Assembly (NCBI GenBank): GCA_964640725.1 | Contig: CAZXIJ010000012.1 | Location: 62,001 to 126,000 of the forward strand | From: CALHVX01 sp964640725 | GTDB taxonomy: Bacteria; Pseudomonadota; Gammaproteobacteria; Pseudomonadales; Azotimanducaceae | Reading direction: 5' to 3' | DNA: 64,000 nucleotides | Shown here: positions 42,492 to 50,497 of the stretch, piece by piece | Position numbering within the stretch: position 1 is the stretch's first letter | How the letters are laid out: every line of letters starts with the position of its first letter | Notes under the pieces: model-generated | What the model was told of the DNA's origin: nothing | Databases searched by the model: none | The model's input: only the letters and a program-made list of their open reading frames with translations | Made by a program: the position numbers and the translations under genes

Positions 42492-43972
42492 ACGCAGCGG
42501 CACCAACCACCATGAATTCGAACCCGATCGGGATCAGCGGCTTCGCAAGCTATCTGCCGCGTCACCGCGTCTCTCTGGAAGACTGGTGCCAGTGGACGGG
42601 CGACTCCTGGGACAAGATCCGCAGCGTGGTCGGCGACAGCTTCCGGATGCGCGGGCACAACGAAAACGCCTACACCATGGCCGCCAGTGCCGTCCTGCGC
42701 CTGATCCGCCGCTACGACATCGACCCGGCCCGCATCGGTTTTCTGGGCCTGGGCACCGAGTCCAGCACCGATAACTCTGCCGGCGCCGTGATCGTGAAAG
42801 GCATGGTCAACCTGGGGCTGAAGCACCACGGACTGGCCCCGGTGTCCCGGGCCTGCGAAGTGCCAGAGTTCAAACATGCCTGCCTGGGCGGCGTCTACGC
42901 GCTGAAAGCGGCGGCGCGCTACCTGTCTTTTGACGGCCGCGACAAGGTCGCGATCGTGGTCTGCGCCGACGTTGCCGAGTACGCGCCGGCGACCTCCGGA
43001 GAGCCCACCCAGGGCGCTGGCGCCGTCGCCATGCTGGTCGAGCCGGAAGCGCGGCTGCTGAGCATCGACCTGGAACAATCAGGCAGCGCGTCGGACTACC
43101 GCGGCCCGGATTTTCGCAAGCCTTTCCTGCGCTTTATGCAGCAGTCGCCCACGGCAATGGCGCAGCCGCGGGACTTTCCCATCTTCAACGGCAAGTACTC
43201 CACGACCTGCTACATCGACGAAGTGCTGGCCGCCATGCGCGACCTGTTCACGCGACTGCCCGGCCGGCCCAGCGAGTTTTTGCGGGCCCAGCGCGCCACC
43301 TTCCTGCATCGCCCCTACCAGCGAATGGCCGAGACCGGCCTGGTCATCAGCTACCTGCTGGCACTGGCCCAGGGCAACGACGAAGACCTTGCGGAGCTTG
43401 ACCGGTATGCCGCAGCGGCAGCGGTCGATCGCGCGGCGCTGGTGCGCGAGCTCACCGGCGAAGCCGATGTCTATGCGTTGGTCGAAGCGCAAACCCTGGG
43501 CACGGAGCTGTACCCGCTTGCCAGCGCAACGGCCCGGGCATTCCGCAAGAGCGAGCGCTTTGGCGAGCTCATGACTCGCCTGGGCGACAGCGCGATCAAG
43601 AACGTCGGCAACCTGTACACGGCTTCCCTGCCCGCCTGGATGGCGGCCGGCATCGAAGAAGCCGCAGAGCAAAACGCAGCGCTCACCGGCGAACAGATCC
43701 TGACCATTGGCTACGGCAGCGGCGACGCCGCCGAAGTCATTCCCATGCGGTTTGTGCCCGGCTGGGAACAGGCCGCCCGCAAGATTGCCTTTCGGGAGAG
43801 CCTCGCGCCGGACACAGCCATCAGCGAGGCGGACTACCGCGCATTGCACAAGGGCGAACTGCTCAGCAACGCCAGCGCAGAACTGGGCGATACGTTCTAT
43901 ATCGACCACATTGGTGCCCGTACGGAGCAGTTCGACGACTCCGGTATCGAGTACTACCGGTACCAGCCCTGA
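42488..43972 (+). CDS. hydroxymethylglutaryl-CoA synthase
   Basis: A 494-residue thiolase-fold enzyme that joins acetyl-CoA and acetoacetyl-CoA, the committed entry to the mevalonate pathway. Catalytic residues are Cys132 (FKHACLGGVYAL), Glu91 (GTESSTDNSAG) and His273 (FLHRPYQRM). It is longer than most bacterial HMG-CoA synthases (about 390 residues), closer to eukaryotic length, with an extra helical segment around 290-345. ATG 42488 overlaps the idi stop by 4 bases. HMG-CoA reductase and the kinases are not in the window. Confidence 0.88.
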   Translation: MNAAAPTTMNSNPIGISGFASYLPRHRVSLEDWCQWTGDSWDKIRSVVGDSFRMRGHNENAYTMAASAVLRLIRRYDIDPARIGFLGLGTESSTDNSAGAVIVKGMVNLGLKHHGLAPVSRACEVPEFKHACLGGVYALKAAARYLSFDGRDKVAIVVCADVAEYAPATSGEPTQGAGAVAMLVEPEARLLSIDLEQSGSASDYRGPDFRKPFLRFMQQSPTAMAQPRDFPIFNGKYSTTCYIDEVLAAMRDLFTRLPGRPSEFLRAQRATFLHRPYQRMAETGLVISYLLALAQGNDEDLAELDRYAAAAAVDRAALVRELTGEADVYALVEAQTLGTELYPLASATARAFRKSERFGELMTRLGDSAIKNVGNLYTASLPAWMAAGIEEAAEQNAALTGEQILTIGYGSGDAAEVIPMRFVPGWEQAARKIAFRESLAPDTAISEADYRALHKGELLSNASAELGDTFYIDHIGARTEQFDDSGIEYYRYQP

Positions 43973-43985
43973 CCGCTCCCGGGTG

Positions 43986-44969
43986 CTAGGCAGCGCCTGG
44001 ATCCCCCAGGGCGAGCAGCAGCACGGCGACTGCGATCAACGTGATCGCCGCCAGTTCCCGGATCCCCGGGCGCTCGCGAAACAGCAGCACGCCCGTGAGC
44101 AGCGCAAACACCATCTCGACCTGGCCGACCGCGCGCACCGCCGCTGCGGTGTAGAGCGCAACGCCGCTAAACCAGCACACAGACGCCAGCATGCCGGTTA
44201 CGCCGACCGGCACGCAGCCGCGCCAGGCCGCGAGCACCCGGCCCAGCTGTAAAGGCTCGCGCCAGCGCAGCCATAGCCCCTGAAAGACCGTCTGCAGGGT
44301 GAGCGTAACGGCCAGAGTCAGCGCCGCAGCAGCCATGGTGGCGCTGACCCCGTCCGGCTGCAGCGCTTGCGCGGCCCCCCGAAAGCAGACGGCCGACAGG
44401 GCGAAGCCGGCGGCGGCGCCCAGGCCGAGACCGGCCCGGCGCGCGGTCCCCAGGCTGTCCGCCGCGACCGGCTCCGACGCGCCGCCAAAAAGCAGCGCAA
44501 CGCCCAGCAGGCTCAGAGCGATCGCCGCAAGCAGGGGCCAGGTCACCGGGTCCCCCAGCAGCACCAGACCGAACAGCGCCGTTTGCGCCGCTTCGGTCTT
44601 GGAGTAGGCCGTGCCCGCAGCGAAGCCGCCATCGGCGACGGCGCCGACCAGGCACCAGGTCCCCAGGATCTGGGCGACCCCGCCGGCCAGGCAGTAACTC
44701 AGAAACACCGGTTCTAAAGCGGGCGCGAAGGCCGGCGACCAGCTCAGCGCGTAGACCCAGGCGAGCGGCAGGGCGAACAGAAACCGGCTGTAGCTGGCGC
44801 CGCCCTGAGACAGCACGCCGGTGAGTCGTCGCTGCTGCAGCGAGCGCAGGTTCTGAAAAAAAGCGCCGCCCAGCGCCAGCCAGACCCACAGGTCAACGGT
44901 CCAGGTCACGGCGCGGGAGGTCTGGTCTGCCTTGTCATGGCTACACAGCGTCTGCGAAAGTGCGGCCAT
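43986..44969 (-). CDS. DMT-superfamily (EamA-like) transporter
   Basis: A 327-residue membrane protein with ten helices in two EamA-like halves. The second half includes GVTGMLASVCWFSGVALYTAA and VRAVGQVEMVFALLTGVLLFRERPG, and the first has ILGTWCLVGAVADGGFAAGTAYSKTEAAQTALFG. It probably exports a metabolite; the substrate is unknown. ATG 44969 is used; a GTG at 44909, just before the first helix, is an alternative. It is divergent from the next membrane protein gene. Confidence 0.82.
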   Translation of the reverse strand: MAALSQTLCSHDKADQTSRAVTWTVDLWVWLALGGAFFQNLRSLQQRRLTGVLSQGGASYSRFLFALPLAWVYALSWSPAFAPALEPVFLSYCLAGGVAQILGTWCLVGAVADGGFAAGTAYSKTEAAQTALFGLVLLGDPVTWPLLAAIALSLLGVALLFGGASEPVAADSLGTARRAGLGLGAAAGFALSAVCFRGAAQALQPDGVSATMAAAALTLAVTLTLQTVFQGLWLRWREPLQLGRVLAAWRGCVPVGVTGMLASVCWFSGVALYTAAAVRAVGQVEMVFALLTGVLLFRERPGIRELAAITLIAVAVLLLALGDPGAA

Positions 44970-44995
44970 TGAAGCACTGACAGACCGCGCCGGCG

Positions 44996-45607
44996 ATGCC
45001 CAAACTCAAAGATCGATTTGTTACGGTCCAGCTGACGCTGCTGTCCATCACCGTCGCGCTGATTCTCGAGGGGCTGCTCGGCTCGCTGATGGAGGCACCA
45101 GGCTGGTCGTTCATCGTGTCCGTGCAGGCAGCCGACGTGGCCGCCAGCGCCCTGGCCATGTGGCTCGGTTTCGCCTACGGCATCAGCGTCGTTGACAAGA
45201 TCCCCCACGTCATGGATTTCCTCGCGCCCTTCGGGCTGCTCATGACCCTGAGCCTGGCAACGCGGTTTATTGGCCAGGAGCCCATGACGGTGTTTCTGAT
45301 TTGCGTCGCCGGCGGCTCTTTCGTTGCCGCGACCACGCTCTGGATGGACTGCCAGCTGGCACAGCGCGCAAACATGTCCGGCCCCCGCTCCCAGGCCATC
45401 CTGCTTACCAGCATCGGCCTGTGGGAACTGGCGCTGGCTGCTGCGAGCGCCAGCGGCCGGATCAGCGTCACCGTTGTCGCGGCGCTCCTGCTCGCCAGCA
45501 CCATCGCCCAGGTATTCGGCATCGCACACTCAATCCGCTGGTGGCGCGCAGGCCTGCGGCAGGCTGCCCCGGCCAGCGATACAGATGAGAATGATTATCA
45601 AAGCTAA
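44996..45607 (+). CDS. multi-pass membrane protein of unknown function
   Basis: A 203-residue protein with about six hydrophobic segments (VQLTLLSITVALILEGLL, ADVAASALAMWLGFAYGI, FLAPFGLLMTLSLATRF, MTVFLICVAGGSFVAATTLW, ILLTSIGLWELALAAASASG, VVAALLLASTIAQVFGI). I do not recognise the family. ATG 44996 starts MPKLKDRFVTVQ. It is followed by the rubrerythrin promoter region. Confidence 0.65.
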   Translation: MPKLKDRFVTVQLTLLSITVALILEGLLGSLMEAPGWSFIVSVQAADVAASALAMWLGFAYGISVVDKIPHVMDFLAPFGLLMTLSLATRFIGQEPMTVFLICVAGGSFVAATTLWMDCQLAQRANMSGPRSQAILLTSIGLWELALAAASASGRISVTVVAALLLASTIAQVFGIAHSIRWWRAGLRQAAPASDTDENDYQS

Positions 45608-45624
45608 GCAGTGGAGCGCTTTTC

Positions 45625-45639
45625 ATAGCTTCACACTAT
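45625..45639 (+). promoter_or_regulatory. candidate OxyR half-site upstream of rubrerythrin
   Basis: ATAGCTTCACACTAT fits the OxyR half-site consensus ATAG-n-T-nnn-A-n-CTAT at nine of ten defined bases (C replaces the inner A). It sits 21 bases upstream of the -35 element of the rubrerythrin promoter, a place suited to activation. A second half-site in tandem is only weakly matched (45647-45661). OxyR itself is encoded at 48271-49152. Confidence 0.5.
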
Positions 45640-45660
45640 CGTCGCGATTCATGCATTCAA

Positions 45661-45689
45661 ATGACCCCCAAGCGCCGCACTCGTATACT
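45661..45689 (+). promoter_or_regulatory. sigma70-type promoter for rubrerythrin
   Basis: ATGACC (45661-45666, four of six matches to TTGACA) and TATACT (45684-45689, five of six to TATAAT) are separated by exactly 17 bases. Transcription would begin near 45696, about 80 bases before the rubrerythrin start codon. Confidence 0.55.
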
Positions 45690-45775
45690 GGCGCCAACGG
45701 CAAGCCCTTTCCGGGCTGACCCGCGCGGCGCACTTGCGCCACCAGCATCTACCCCAAGACAGAGGGCACCTGTAC

Positions 45776-46189
45776 ATGGAACTGAAAGACAGCGATACGC
45801 TGCAGAACCTGAAAGACGCATTCGCCGGCGAGTCGCAGGCCAACCGGCGCTACCTGTACTTCGCAGCAAAGGCTGACGTCGAAGGCGAGAACGACGTTGC
45901 CGCCGTTTTCCGCTCCACCGCCGAAGGCGAGACCGGCCACGCGCACGGTCACCTGGAGTACATGGAAGCGGTCGGCGATCCGGCCACCGGCCTGCCAATC
46001 GGCACTACCTCCGACAACCTGAAGGCCGCCGTTGCCGGCGAAACGCACGAGTACACTGACATGTACCCGGGCATGGCCAAGACGGCTCGCGACGAGGGCT
46101 TTGACGAGATCGCGGACTGGTTTGAGACCCTGGCCAAGGCCGAGCGCTCGCACGCCAACCGGTTCCAGAAAGCTCTGGACGCCATGTAG
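45776..46189 (+). CDS. rubrerythrin (ferritin-like diiron protein without rubredoxin domain)
   Basis: A 137-residue four-helix diiron protein that acts in peroxide detoxification. Iron ligands are in DAFAGESQANRRY, STAEGETGHAHGH, VAGETHEY and LAKAERSHANRF. The C-terminal rubredoxin domain of classical rubrerythrin is absent, so electrons must come from another protein. The Fe-S protein and DUF3501 protein encoded downstream are the usual neighbours. ATG 45776 follows AGAGGG. An intrinsic terminator lies 60 bases after the stop. Confidence 0.93.
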   Translation: MELKDSDTLQNLKDAFAGESQANRRYLYFAAKADVEGENDVAAVFRSTAEGETGHAHGHLEYMEAVGDPATGLPIGTTSDNLKAAVAGETHEYTDMYPGMAKTARDEGFDEIADWFETLAKAERSHANRFQKALDAM

Positions 46190-46248
46190 GCACCCGCTCG
46201 CGCTCAGACTCTGCCCGCCTTGCACGAGGCGGGTGCAGTCAAGCCACC

Positions 46249-46273
46249 AAGGGGTCCGCAAGGACCCCTTTTT
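46249..46273 (+). terminator. intrinsic terminator after rubrerythrin
   Basis: AAGGGGTCC and GGACCCCTT form a 9-bp stem around a GCAA tetraloop, followed by TTT, so the 3' side ends in five T. A second 7-bp hairpin, CCCGCCT/AGGCGGG (46214-46233), precedes it. The terminator would make rubrerythrin mRNA more abundant than that of the downstream Fe-S gene. Confidence 0.8.
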
Positions 46274-46332
46274 GCTGGGCCCCCGCCCCGCTGACAAGAA
46301 CTGACCACCGCGAAGACCTGGAAGCCACGCCC

Positions 46333-47664
46333 ATGAAAGAAGGCAATCTGGAAGCCCCCAAGCGCGCCGCCATCCCCTGGCAGGAGCCGGAGTACCTGGA
46401 CAAGGACGCTCTGGAGGCAGAGCTTGAACGGGTCTACGACATCTGCCACGGCTGCCGTCGCTGCGTGAGCCTGTGCGATTCCTTCCCCACGCTCTTCGAC
46501 CTGGTCGACGAATCGGACACCATGGAAGTCGACGGCGTCAGCAAAGACGATTTCATGAAACCCGTGGAGCAGTGCTTTCTGTGCGATCTCTGCGCCGAGA
46601 CCAAGTGCCCGTATCTGCCGCCTCACGAATGGGCCCTGGATTTTCCCAAGCTGATGCTGCGCGCCAAGGCCTACAACTTCGAGAACGGCCAGAGCAAGTG
46701 GCGCGATCGCCTGATCACCAGCACGGACCCGATCTTCAACGCTCTGACCGTGCCCGGCGTCGCTCAGGCCGCCAACGCCGCAAACGGCAGTGCCCTGTTC
46801 CGCAAAGCGGTCGACAAAGCCCTGGGCCTGCACCCGGACGCGCCGATCCCGGCGTTCGAATCGTCCAAGCTCGTCAAAACCATCGACCGGGACCCGGTTA
46901 TCGCCCAGACCATCACGCCCACGACGCGCACCACCGGCAAGGTGGCCATTTACGTGACCTGCTACGGCAACTCCACCGATCATGCCGTGGTCGAAGATCT
47001 GATCGCTGTGCTCGCGCACAACGGCGTGTCCGTGCGGGTGCTGAAGGACGCCAAGTGCTGCGGCATGCCCAAGCTGGACCTTGGCGACCTCCGCAAAGTG
47101 GCAGCGCTGAAGGACGCCAACCTGCCCGTGTTCCTGTCGGCCATCGACGAGGGCTACGACATCATCGCGCCGATCCCGTCCTGCGTGCTCATGTACAAGC
47201 AGGAGCTGCCGCTGATGTTTCCCGATGATGCCGAGGTGGCGCGGGTTCGCGCCGCCTTCTTTGATCCCTTCGAATACCTGATGCTGCGCCACAAGGAAGA
47301 GCAGGCGCAAACAAGCTTCGCCCAGGGGCTGGGCAAGGTGGCCTACCACGCGGCATGCCACCAGCGGGTACAGAACTTCGGCGCCAAGACCCGCGAGTTC
47401 CTGCAGCTGATTCCCGATACGGAGGTCACCATGATCGATCGCTGCAGCGGCCACGACGGCACCTATGCGCTCAAGACCGAAACCTACGACAAGGCCATGA
47501 AAATCGTGAAGCCCGTCGTCAACCGCGTCGCCAAGGTCGAGCCAGACACCTTCGGCAGCGATTGCCCCATGGCCGGGCGTCTGATCGCCCACGGCATGAA
47601 CGACACCGCAACCAACGAAGCAGCGCACCCCATCACCATGGTGCGCCGCGCTTACGGCATCTAG
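46333..47664 (+). CDS. rubrerythrin-associated Fe-S protein with CCG domains (heterodisulfide reductase/GlpC-like)
   Basis: A 443-residue protein. Two ferredoxin-like cluster motifs lie near the N-terminus (CHGCRRCVSLC and CFLCDLCAETKCPY). Two cysteine-rich CCG-type domains follow (TCYGNSTDHAV with KCCGMPK, and AACHQRVQNFG with RCSGHDG), as in HdrB, GlpC and glycolate oxidase subunits. In many proteobacteria this gene sits between rubrerythrin and DUF3501, and it is presumed to pass electrons to rubrerythrin. ATG 46333 follows GGAAG. It continues into DUF3501 with an 8-base gap. Confidence 0.9.
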   Translation: MKEGNLEAPKRAAIPWQEPEYLDKDALEAELERVYDICHGCRRCVSLCDSFPTLFDLVDESDTMEVDGVSKDDFMKPVEQCFLCDLCAETKCPYLPPHEWALDFPKLMLRAKAYNFENGQSKWRDRLITSTDPIFNALTVPGVAQAANAANGSALFRKAVDKALGLHPDAPIPAFESSKLVKTIDRDPVIAQTITPTTRTTGKVAIYVTCYGNSTDHAVVEDLIAVLAHNGVSVRVLKDAKCCGMPKLDLGDLRKVAALKDANLPVFLSAIDEGYDIIAPIPSCVLMYKQELPLMFPDDAEVARVRAAFFDPFEYLMLRHKEEQAQTSFAQGLGKVAYHAACHQRVQNFGAKTREFLQLIPDTEVTMIDRCSGHDGTYALKTETYDKAMKIVKPVVNRVAKVEPDTFGSDCPMAGRLIAHGMNDTATNEAAHPITMVRRAYGI

Positions 47665-47672
47665 GAGATCTC

Positions 47673-48278
47673 GTGACTACCGCCACCATCGACACTGACC
47701 GCAAGCTGTCCCGCAGCGACCTCATGAGCCTCGAGCAATACGCCGAGGCGCGCGGCGATTTCCGCAGCAAAGTGATTGCCCACAAATCGCCGCGCCGGGT
47801 GGCGCTCGGGCCGCACGCCACGCTGATTTTTGAAGACCGCCTGACCATTCAGTACCAGATCCAGGAAATGCTCCGCGTCGAGCGCATCTTTGATGCCAAG
47901 GGCATCGAGGAAGAGCTGGAGGCCTACAACCCGCTGATCCCCGACGGCAGCAACTGGAAGGCCACCCTGCTGATCGAGTTCCCGGACGCCGAGGAGCGCC
48001 GGGTGGCGCTGGCCAAAATGCCGGGCCTGGAACACAAACTGTGGGTTCAGGCCGGAGATACCCGGCGCACTTTCGCGATCGCCAACGAGGACCTGGACCG
48101 CTCAAACGACGAGAAGACCGCCGCCGTGCACTTCCTGCGCTTTGAGTTCGACGCCGGGCAGAAGCAGGCCCTGCAGAGCGGCGCCGCGGTTCGCATGGGC
48201 ATTGACCATCCGCAACTGCCCTACGAGGTGACGCTCAGCGAGGCCGCCCGGAACAGCCTGGTCGGCGACCTCAGCTGA
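47673..48278 (+). CDS. DUF3501 family protein
   Basis: A 201-residue protein of the DUF3501 family, found with rubrerythrin and the CCG Fe-S protein in proteobacteria. Conserved blocks include YAEARGDFRSKVIAHKSPRRVALGPH, FEDRLTIQYQIQEMLRVERIF and EAYNPLIPDGSNWKATLLIEF. Its role is unknown; the context suggests peroxide defence. GTG 47673 has TAGGAG upstream and is 8 bases after the preceding stop. Its 3' end overlaps oxyR by 8 bases, tail to tail. Confidence 0.92.
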   Translation: MTTATIDTDRKLSRSDLMSLEQYAEARGDFRSKVIAHKSPRRVALGPHATLIFEDRLTIQYQIQEMLRVERIFDAKGIEEELEAYNPLIPDGSNWKATLLIEFPDAEERRVALAKMPGLEHKLWVQAGDTRRTFAIANEDLDRSNDEKTAAVHFLRFEFDAGQKQALQSGAAVRMGIDHPQLPYEVTLSEAARNSLVGDLS

Positions 48279-49152
48279 TCTCCAGATCTTCGAGCAGGTC
48301 AGCCAGCTGCGTCAGCAGCTCGCCGCGGGCTGAGCTACGGCGCCAGCAGATGCCGATCTGTCGGTGTGGCGCTTCGCCGCTGAACGGGATGTAGCGCACC
48401 GGCCCGCTGCGGGGGCCGATCGCCAGCTGCGGAATGAGCGTGATCCCGACGTTGGCGGCCACCATCTGCCGCAGGGTTTCGATACTGGTTGCCCGAAAGC
48501 TGGTGTTCTCTCGCGCGTTGTGCGCGTTGCAGACGTCCAGGGCCTGATCCCGCAGGCAGTGCCCGTCTTCCAGCAGCAGCACCTCTTCGTCGTCCAGGTC
48601 CGCCAGGTCAACGGTTTTTTGCCGGGCTTTCGGATGTTGCTTGGGGGCGGCGAAAAAAAACGGCTCTTCGAACAGCAACCGCGATTCCCAGTGGTCTTCG
48701 TCCACCGGCAAAGCCAGCACCACCGCATCCAGCTCGCCCTGCCGCAGCAGCGCTGATACGGCGACGGTTTGCGCCTCGGTAATCTGCACCTGCAGCTCGG
48801 GAAAGGCCTTGCGAATCGGCCCGATGATTTTGGGTAGCAGGTAGGGGGCCACGGTGGGGATCAGCCCCAGGCGAAACTCCCCGCCGAACGGGTCCTTGTC
48901 GCGCTCGGCAATGATCTCGAGCTGGCGCACTTCACGCAGCACCCGCTGCGCCTGCTCGACCACGCGCTCTCCCACCGGGGTGAGCATGACCTGCCGGTTA
49001 GTGCGCTCAATCAGCACCACGTCCAGGGTTTCTTCAAGCTTCTTGAGCTGCGTCGAGAGCGTGGGCTGGCTGACAAAGCAGGCCTTCGCGGCACGGCCGA
49101 AATGCCGGTGCTCCGCCACCGCGACAAGGTATCGAAGGTCCCGTAGATTCAT
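48271..49152 (-). CDS. oxyR: hydrogen peroxide sensor OxyR
   Basis: A 293-residue LysR-type regulator. The N-terminal winged helix is MNLRDLRYLVAVAEHRHFGRAAKACFVSQPTLS. The redox pair is Cys199 and Cys208 (EDGHCLRDQALDVC), the same spacing and numbering as E. coli OxyR, so disulfide-based peroxide sensing is very likely. It lies directly after the rubrerythrin-FeS-DUF3501 genes, pointing the other way, and a candidate OxyR site is upstream of rubrerythrin. ATG 49152 is the family start. Confidence 0.95.
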   Translation of the reverse strand: MNLRDLRYLVAVAEHRHFGRAAKACFVSQPTLSTQLKKLEETLDVVLIERTNRQVMLTPVGERVVEQAQRVLREVRQLEIIAERDKDPFGGEFRLGLIPTVAPYLLPKIIGPIRKAFPELQVQITEAQTVAVSALLRQGELDAVVLALPVDEDHWESRLLFEEPFFFAAPKQHPKARQKTVDLADLDDEEVLLLEDGHCLRDQALDVCNAHNARENTSFRATSIETLRQMVAANVGITLIPQLAIGPRSGPVRYIPFSGEAPHRQIGICWRRSSARGELLTQLADLLEDLEIS

Positions 49153-49267
49153 GGCAGCGCGCAATCCCCTGTGCTCGCCGCGATCCGCAAAGGACTGGAT
49201 CGCGCAGCGCCGTACAATAGCGCCAGACCAGACCCGGGGACAGTCCAGCTTGAGCACCACCAGACCC

Positions 49268-50047
49268 ATGACCGCCCTTGACCCATCCTGGTTCGCCGAG
49301 GTCTCGCCAGAGCTCCTGGTCATCGCCAAGCCCTCCGGCCTGTCGGTCCTGCGCGATCGCAGCGGCGCTGCCGATCTTTGGACGCTGCTGACGGCCGAGT
49401 ACGGCCCGCTGTATCTCGTGCACCGCATCGACAAGGGCACCAGCGGCGTCCTGCTGGTTGCCCGGAACCAGGCGCTGCAGCGGCGCTTGACGAAAGCCTT
49501 TGCGGCGCGCGATACCTGCAAGCTGTATCGGGCCAGCGTGGTCGGAGCCCTGGAACTGCGCGGCACCGGCGTGATCGACCTGCCTCTGCGCAAGGGGCGC
49601 AAGAGCCGTTACCGGGTGGCCGGTCAAAGAGATCAGATCTGCCGGAACGGCGATCGCTGGACGCTGGCGGGTGCAGAGCTCGCAACAGAACCCGCAAGGG
49701 AACCCGGAAGGGAACCCGCAAGGGAGTCACACGCCCATGGAGACGGGCGCGACAGCACCGGGGTCGACGCGCAAACCCGCGTGCGGCAACTGCCTGGCAG
49801 CCGGTCGCACAGCCAGCTGCTGCTGCGGCCTGAGACCGGCCGCACGCACCAGCTGCGCGTCCATCTGGCCTGGATCGGACACCCGATCGTGGGCGATACG
49901 ATTTACGGACGGCCGAAGGACGCGGCGCAGGCGCACGAGCGAATGTTGCTGCACGCGTGGCGCCTGCGGGTGCCGGGGATCGGCAGCTGGACCGTGGATG
50001 TGCCGGCGTCGTTTGCGCCGGCGGAGGAAACCCGGACGACGCCCTAG
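49268..50047 (+). CDS. RluA-family pseudouridine synthase
   Basis: A 259-residue pseudouridine synthase. The catalytic Asp55 is in LVHRIDKGTSGVLLVA, and ETGRTHQLRVHLAWIGHPIVGDTIYG is the second family block. The group modifies rRNA or tRNA uridines; the TruC/RluA subtype cannot be fixed. Between them, residues about 138-180 form a low-complexity insert that includes three copies of the 12-base repeat coding for EPAR/EPGR/EPAR. ATG 49268 is used; a TTG at 49250 preceded by GGGGAC is an alternative. A TACAAT -10-like element lies at about 49213. Confidence 0.87.
   Translation: MTALDPSWFAEVSPELLVIAKPSGLSVLRDRSGAADLWTLLTAEYGPLYLVHRIDKGTSGVLLVARNQALQRRLTKAFAARDTCKLYRASVVGALELRGTGVIDLPLRKGRKSRYRVAGQRDQICRNGDRWTLAGAELATEPAREPGREPARESHAHGDGRDSTGVDAQTRVRQLPGSRSHSQLLLRPETGRTHQLRVHLAWIGHPIVGDTIYGRPKDAAQAHERMLLHAWRLRVPGIGSWTVDVPASFAPAEETRTTP
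49689..49724 (+). repeat. 12-bp in-frame tandem repeat in the pseudouridine synthase gene
   Basis: Three head-to-tail units: AACCCGCAAGGG, AACCCGGAAGGG and AACCCGCAAGGG. Each contains a small dyad CCC-GNAA-GGG. Because the period is 12, changes in copy number would not shift the reading frame; the encoded peptide is EPAREPGREPAR. Confidence 0.85.
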
Positions 50048-50463
50048 CGCCGCCGTGCGAGCCTTTGCCCGAGGGCGAAACCGGCAGCCGTGACGCCCGG
50101 GTGCCGGGTGGCCAGGAACGTGGCGCCGGCAATTCCCAGACCGAGCATCCAGCCCTTCAGCTGCGGGCTGCGGCCGCGGCCCCGGTCGTCGCGATAGATG
50201 GTGTGCTCGCAGTTGTTGCGCAGCAGGTGGTAGGACCGTCGGCGCGCGCTGCCGCCAGCCACCGCCAGGGCCTGCCGCCGGGTTTCGAAGTCCCGGCGCT
50301 CGACGCGCACCCGCTCGCCGGCACTAAAGGCGTCCAGGGTGCTGATGTGCTCCCCGCGCTCCGGGGTGTTGTGCAGGATCCGGCCGTCTTCGAGGACCAG
50401 ACCGCGGTGCATGACCACGCCCTTGCGGCGGCTGACAATGTCTCCTGGCAGGTAGCGACTCAT
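50044..50463 (-). CDS. LRAT-like (NlpC/P60-superfamily) domain protein
   Basis: A 139-residue protein. The N-terminus has the LRAT pattern: LPGDIVSRRKGVVMHRGLVLEDGRILHNTP, with the catalytic His in HRG, and LLRNNCEHTIYRDD holding the nucleophile Cys. Eukaryotic LRAT enzymes move acyl groups from phospholipids; bacterial members are poorly known. The C-terminus has one hydrophobic helix (LGLGIAGATFLAT). ATG 50463 has GGAG 8 bases upstream. It overlaps the converging pseudouridine synthase gene by 4 bases. Confidence 0.8.
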   Translation of the reverse strand: MSRYLPGDIVSRRKGVVMHRGLVLEDGRILHNTPERGEHISTLDAFSAGERVRVERRDFETRRQALAVAGGSARRRSYHLLRNNCEHTIYRDDRGRGRSPQLKGWMLGLGIAGATFLATRHPGVTAAGFALGQRLARRR

Positions 50464-50497
50464 AAACAGTTCTCCGGCTGACAGGGCTTTGATGCGT

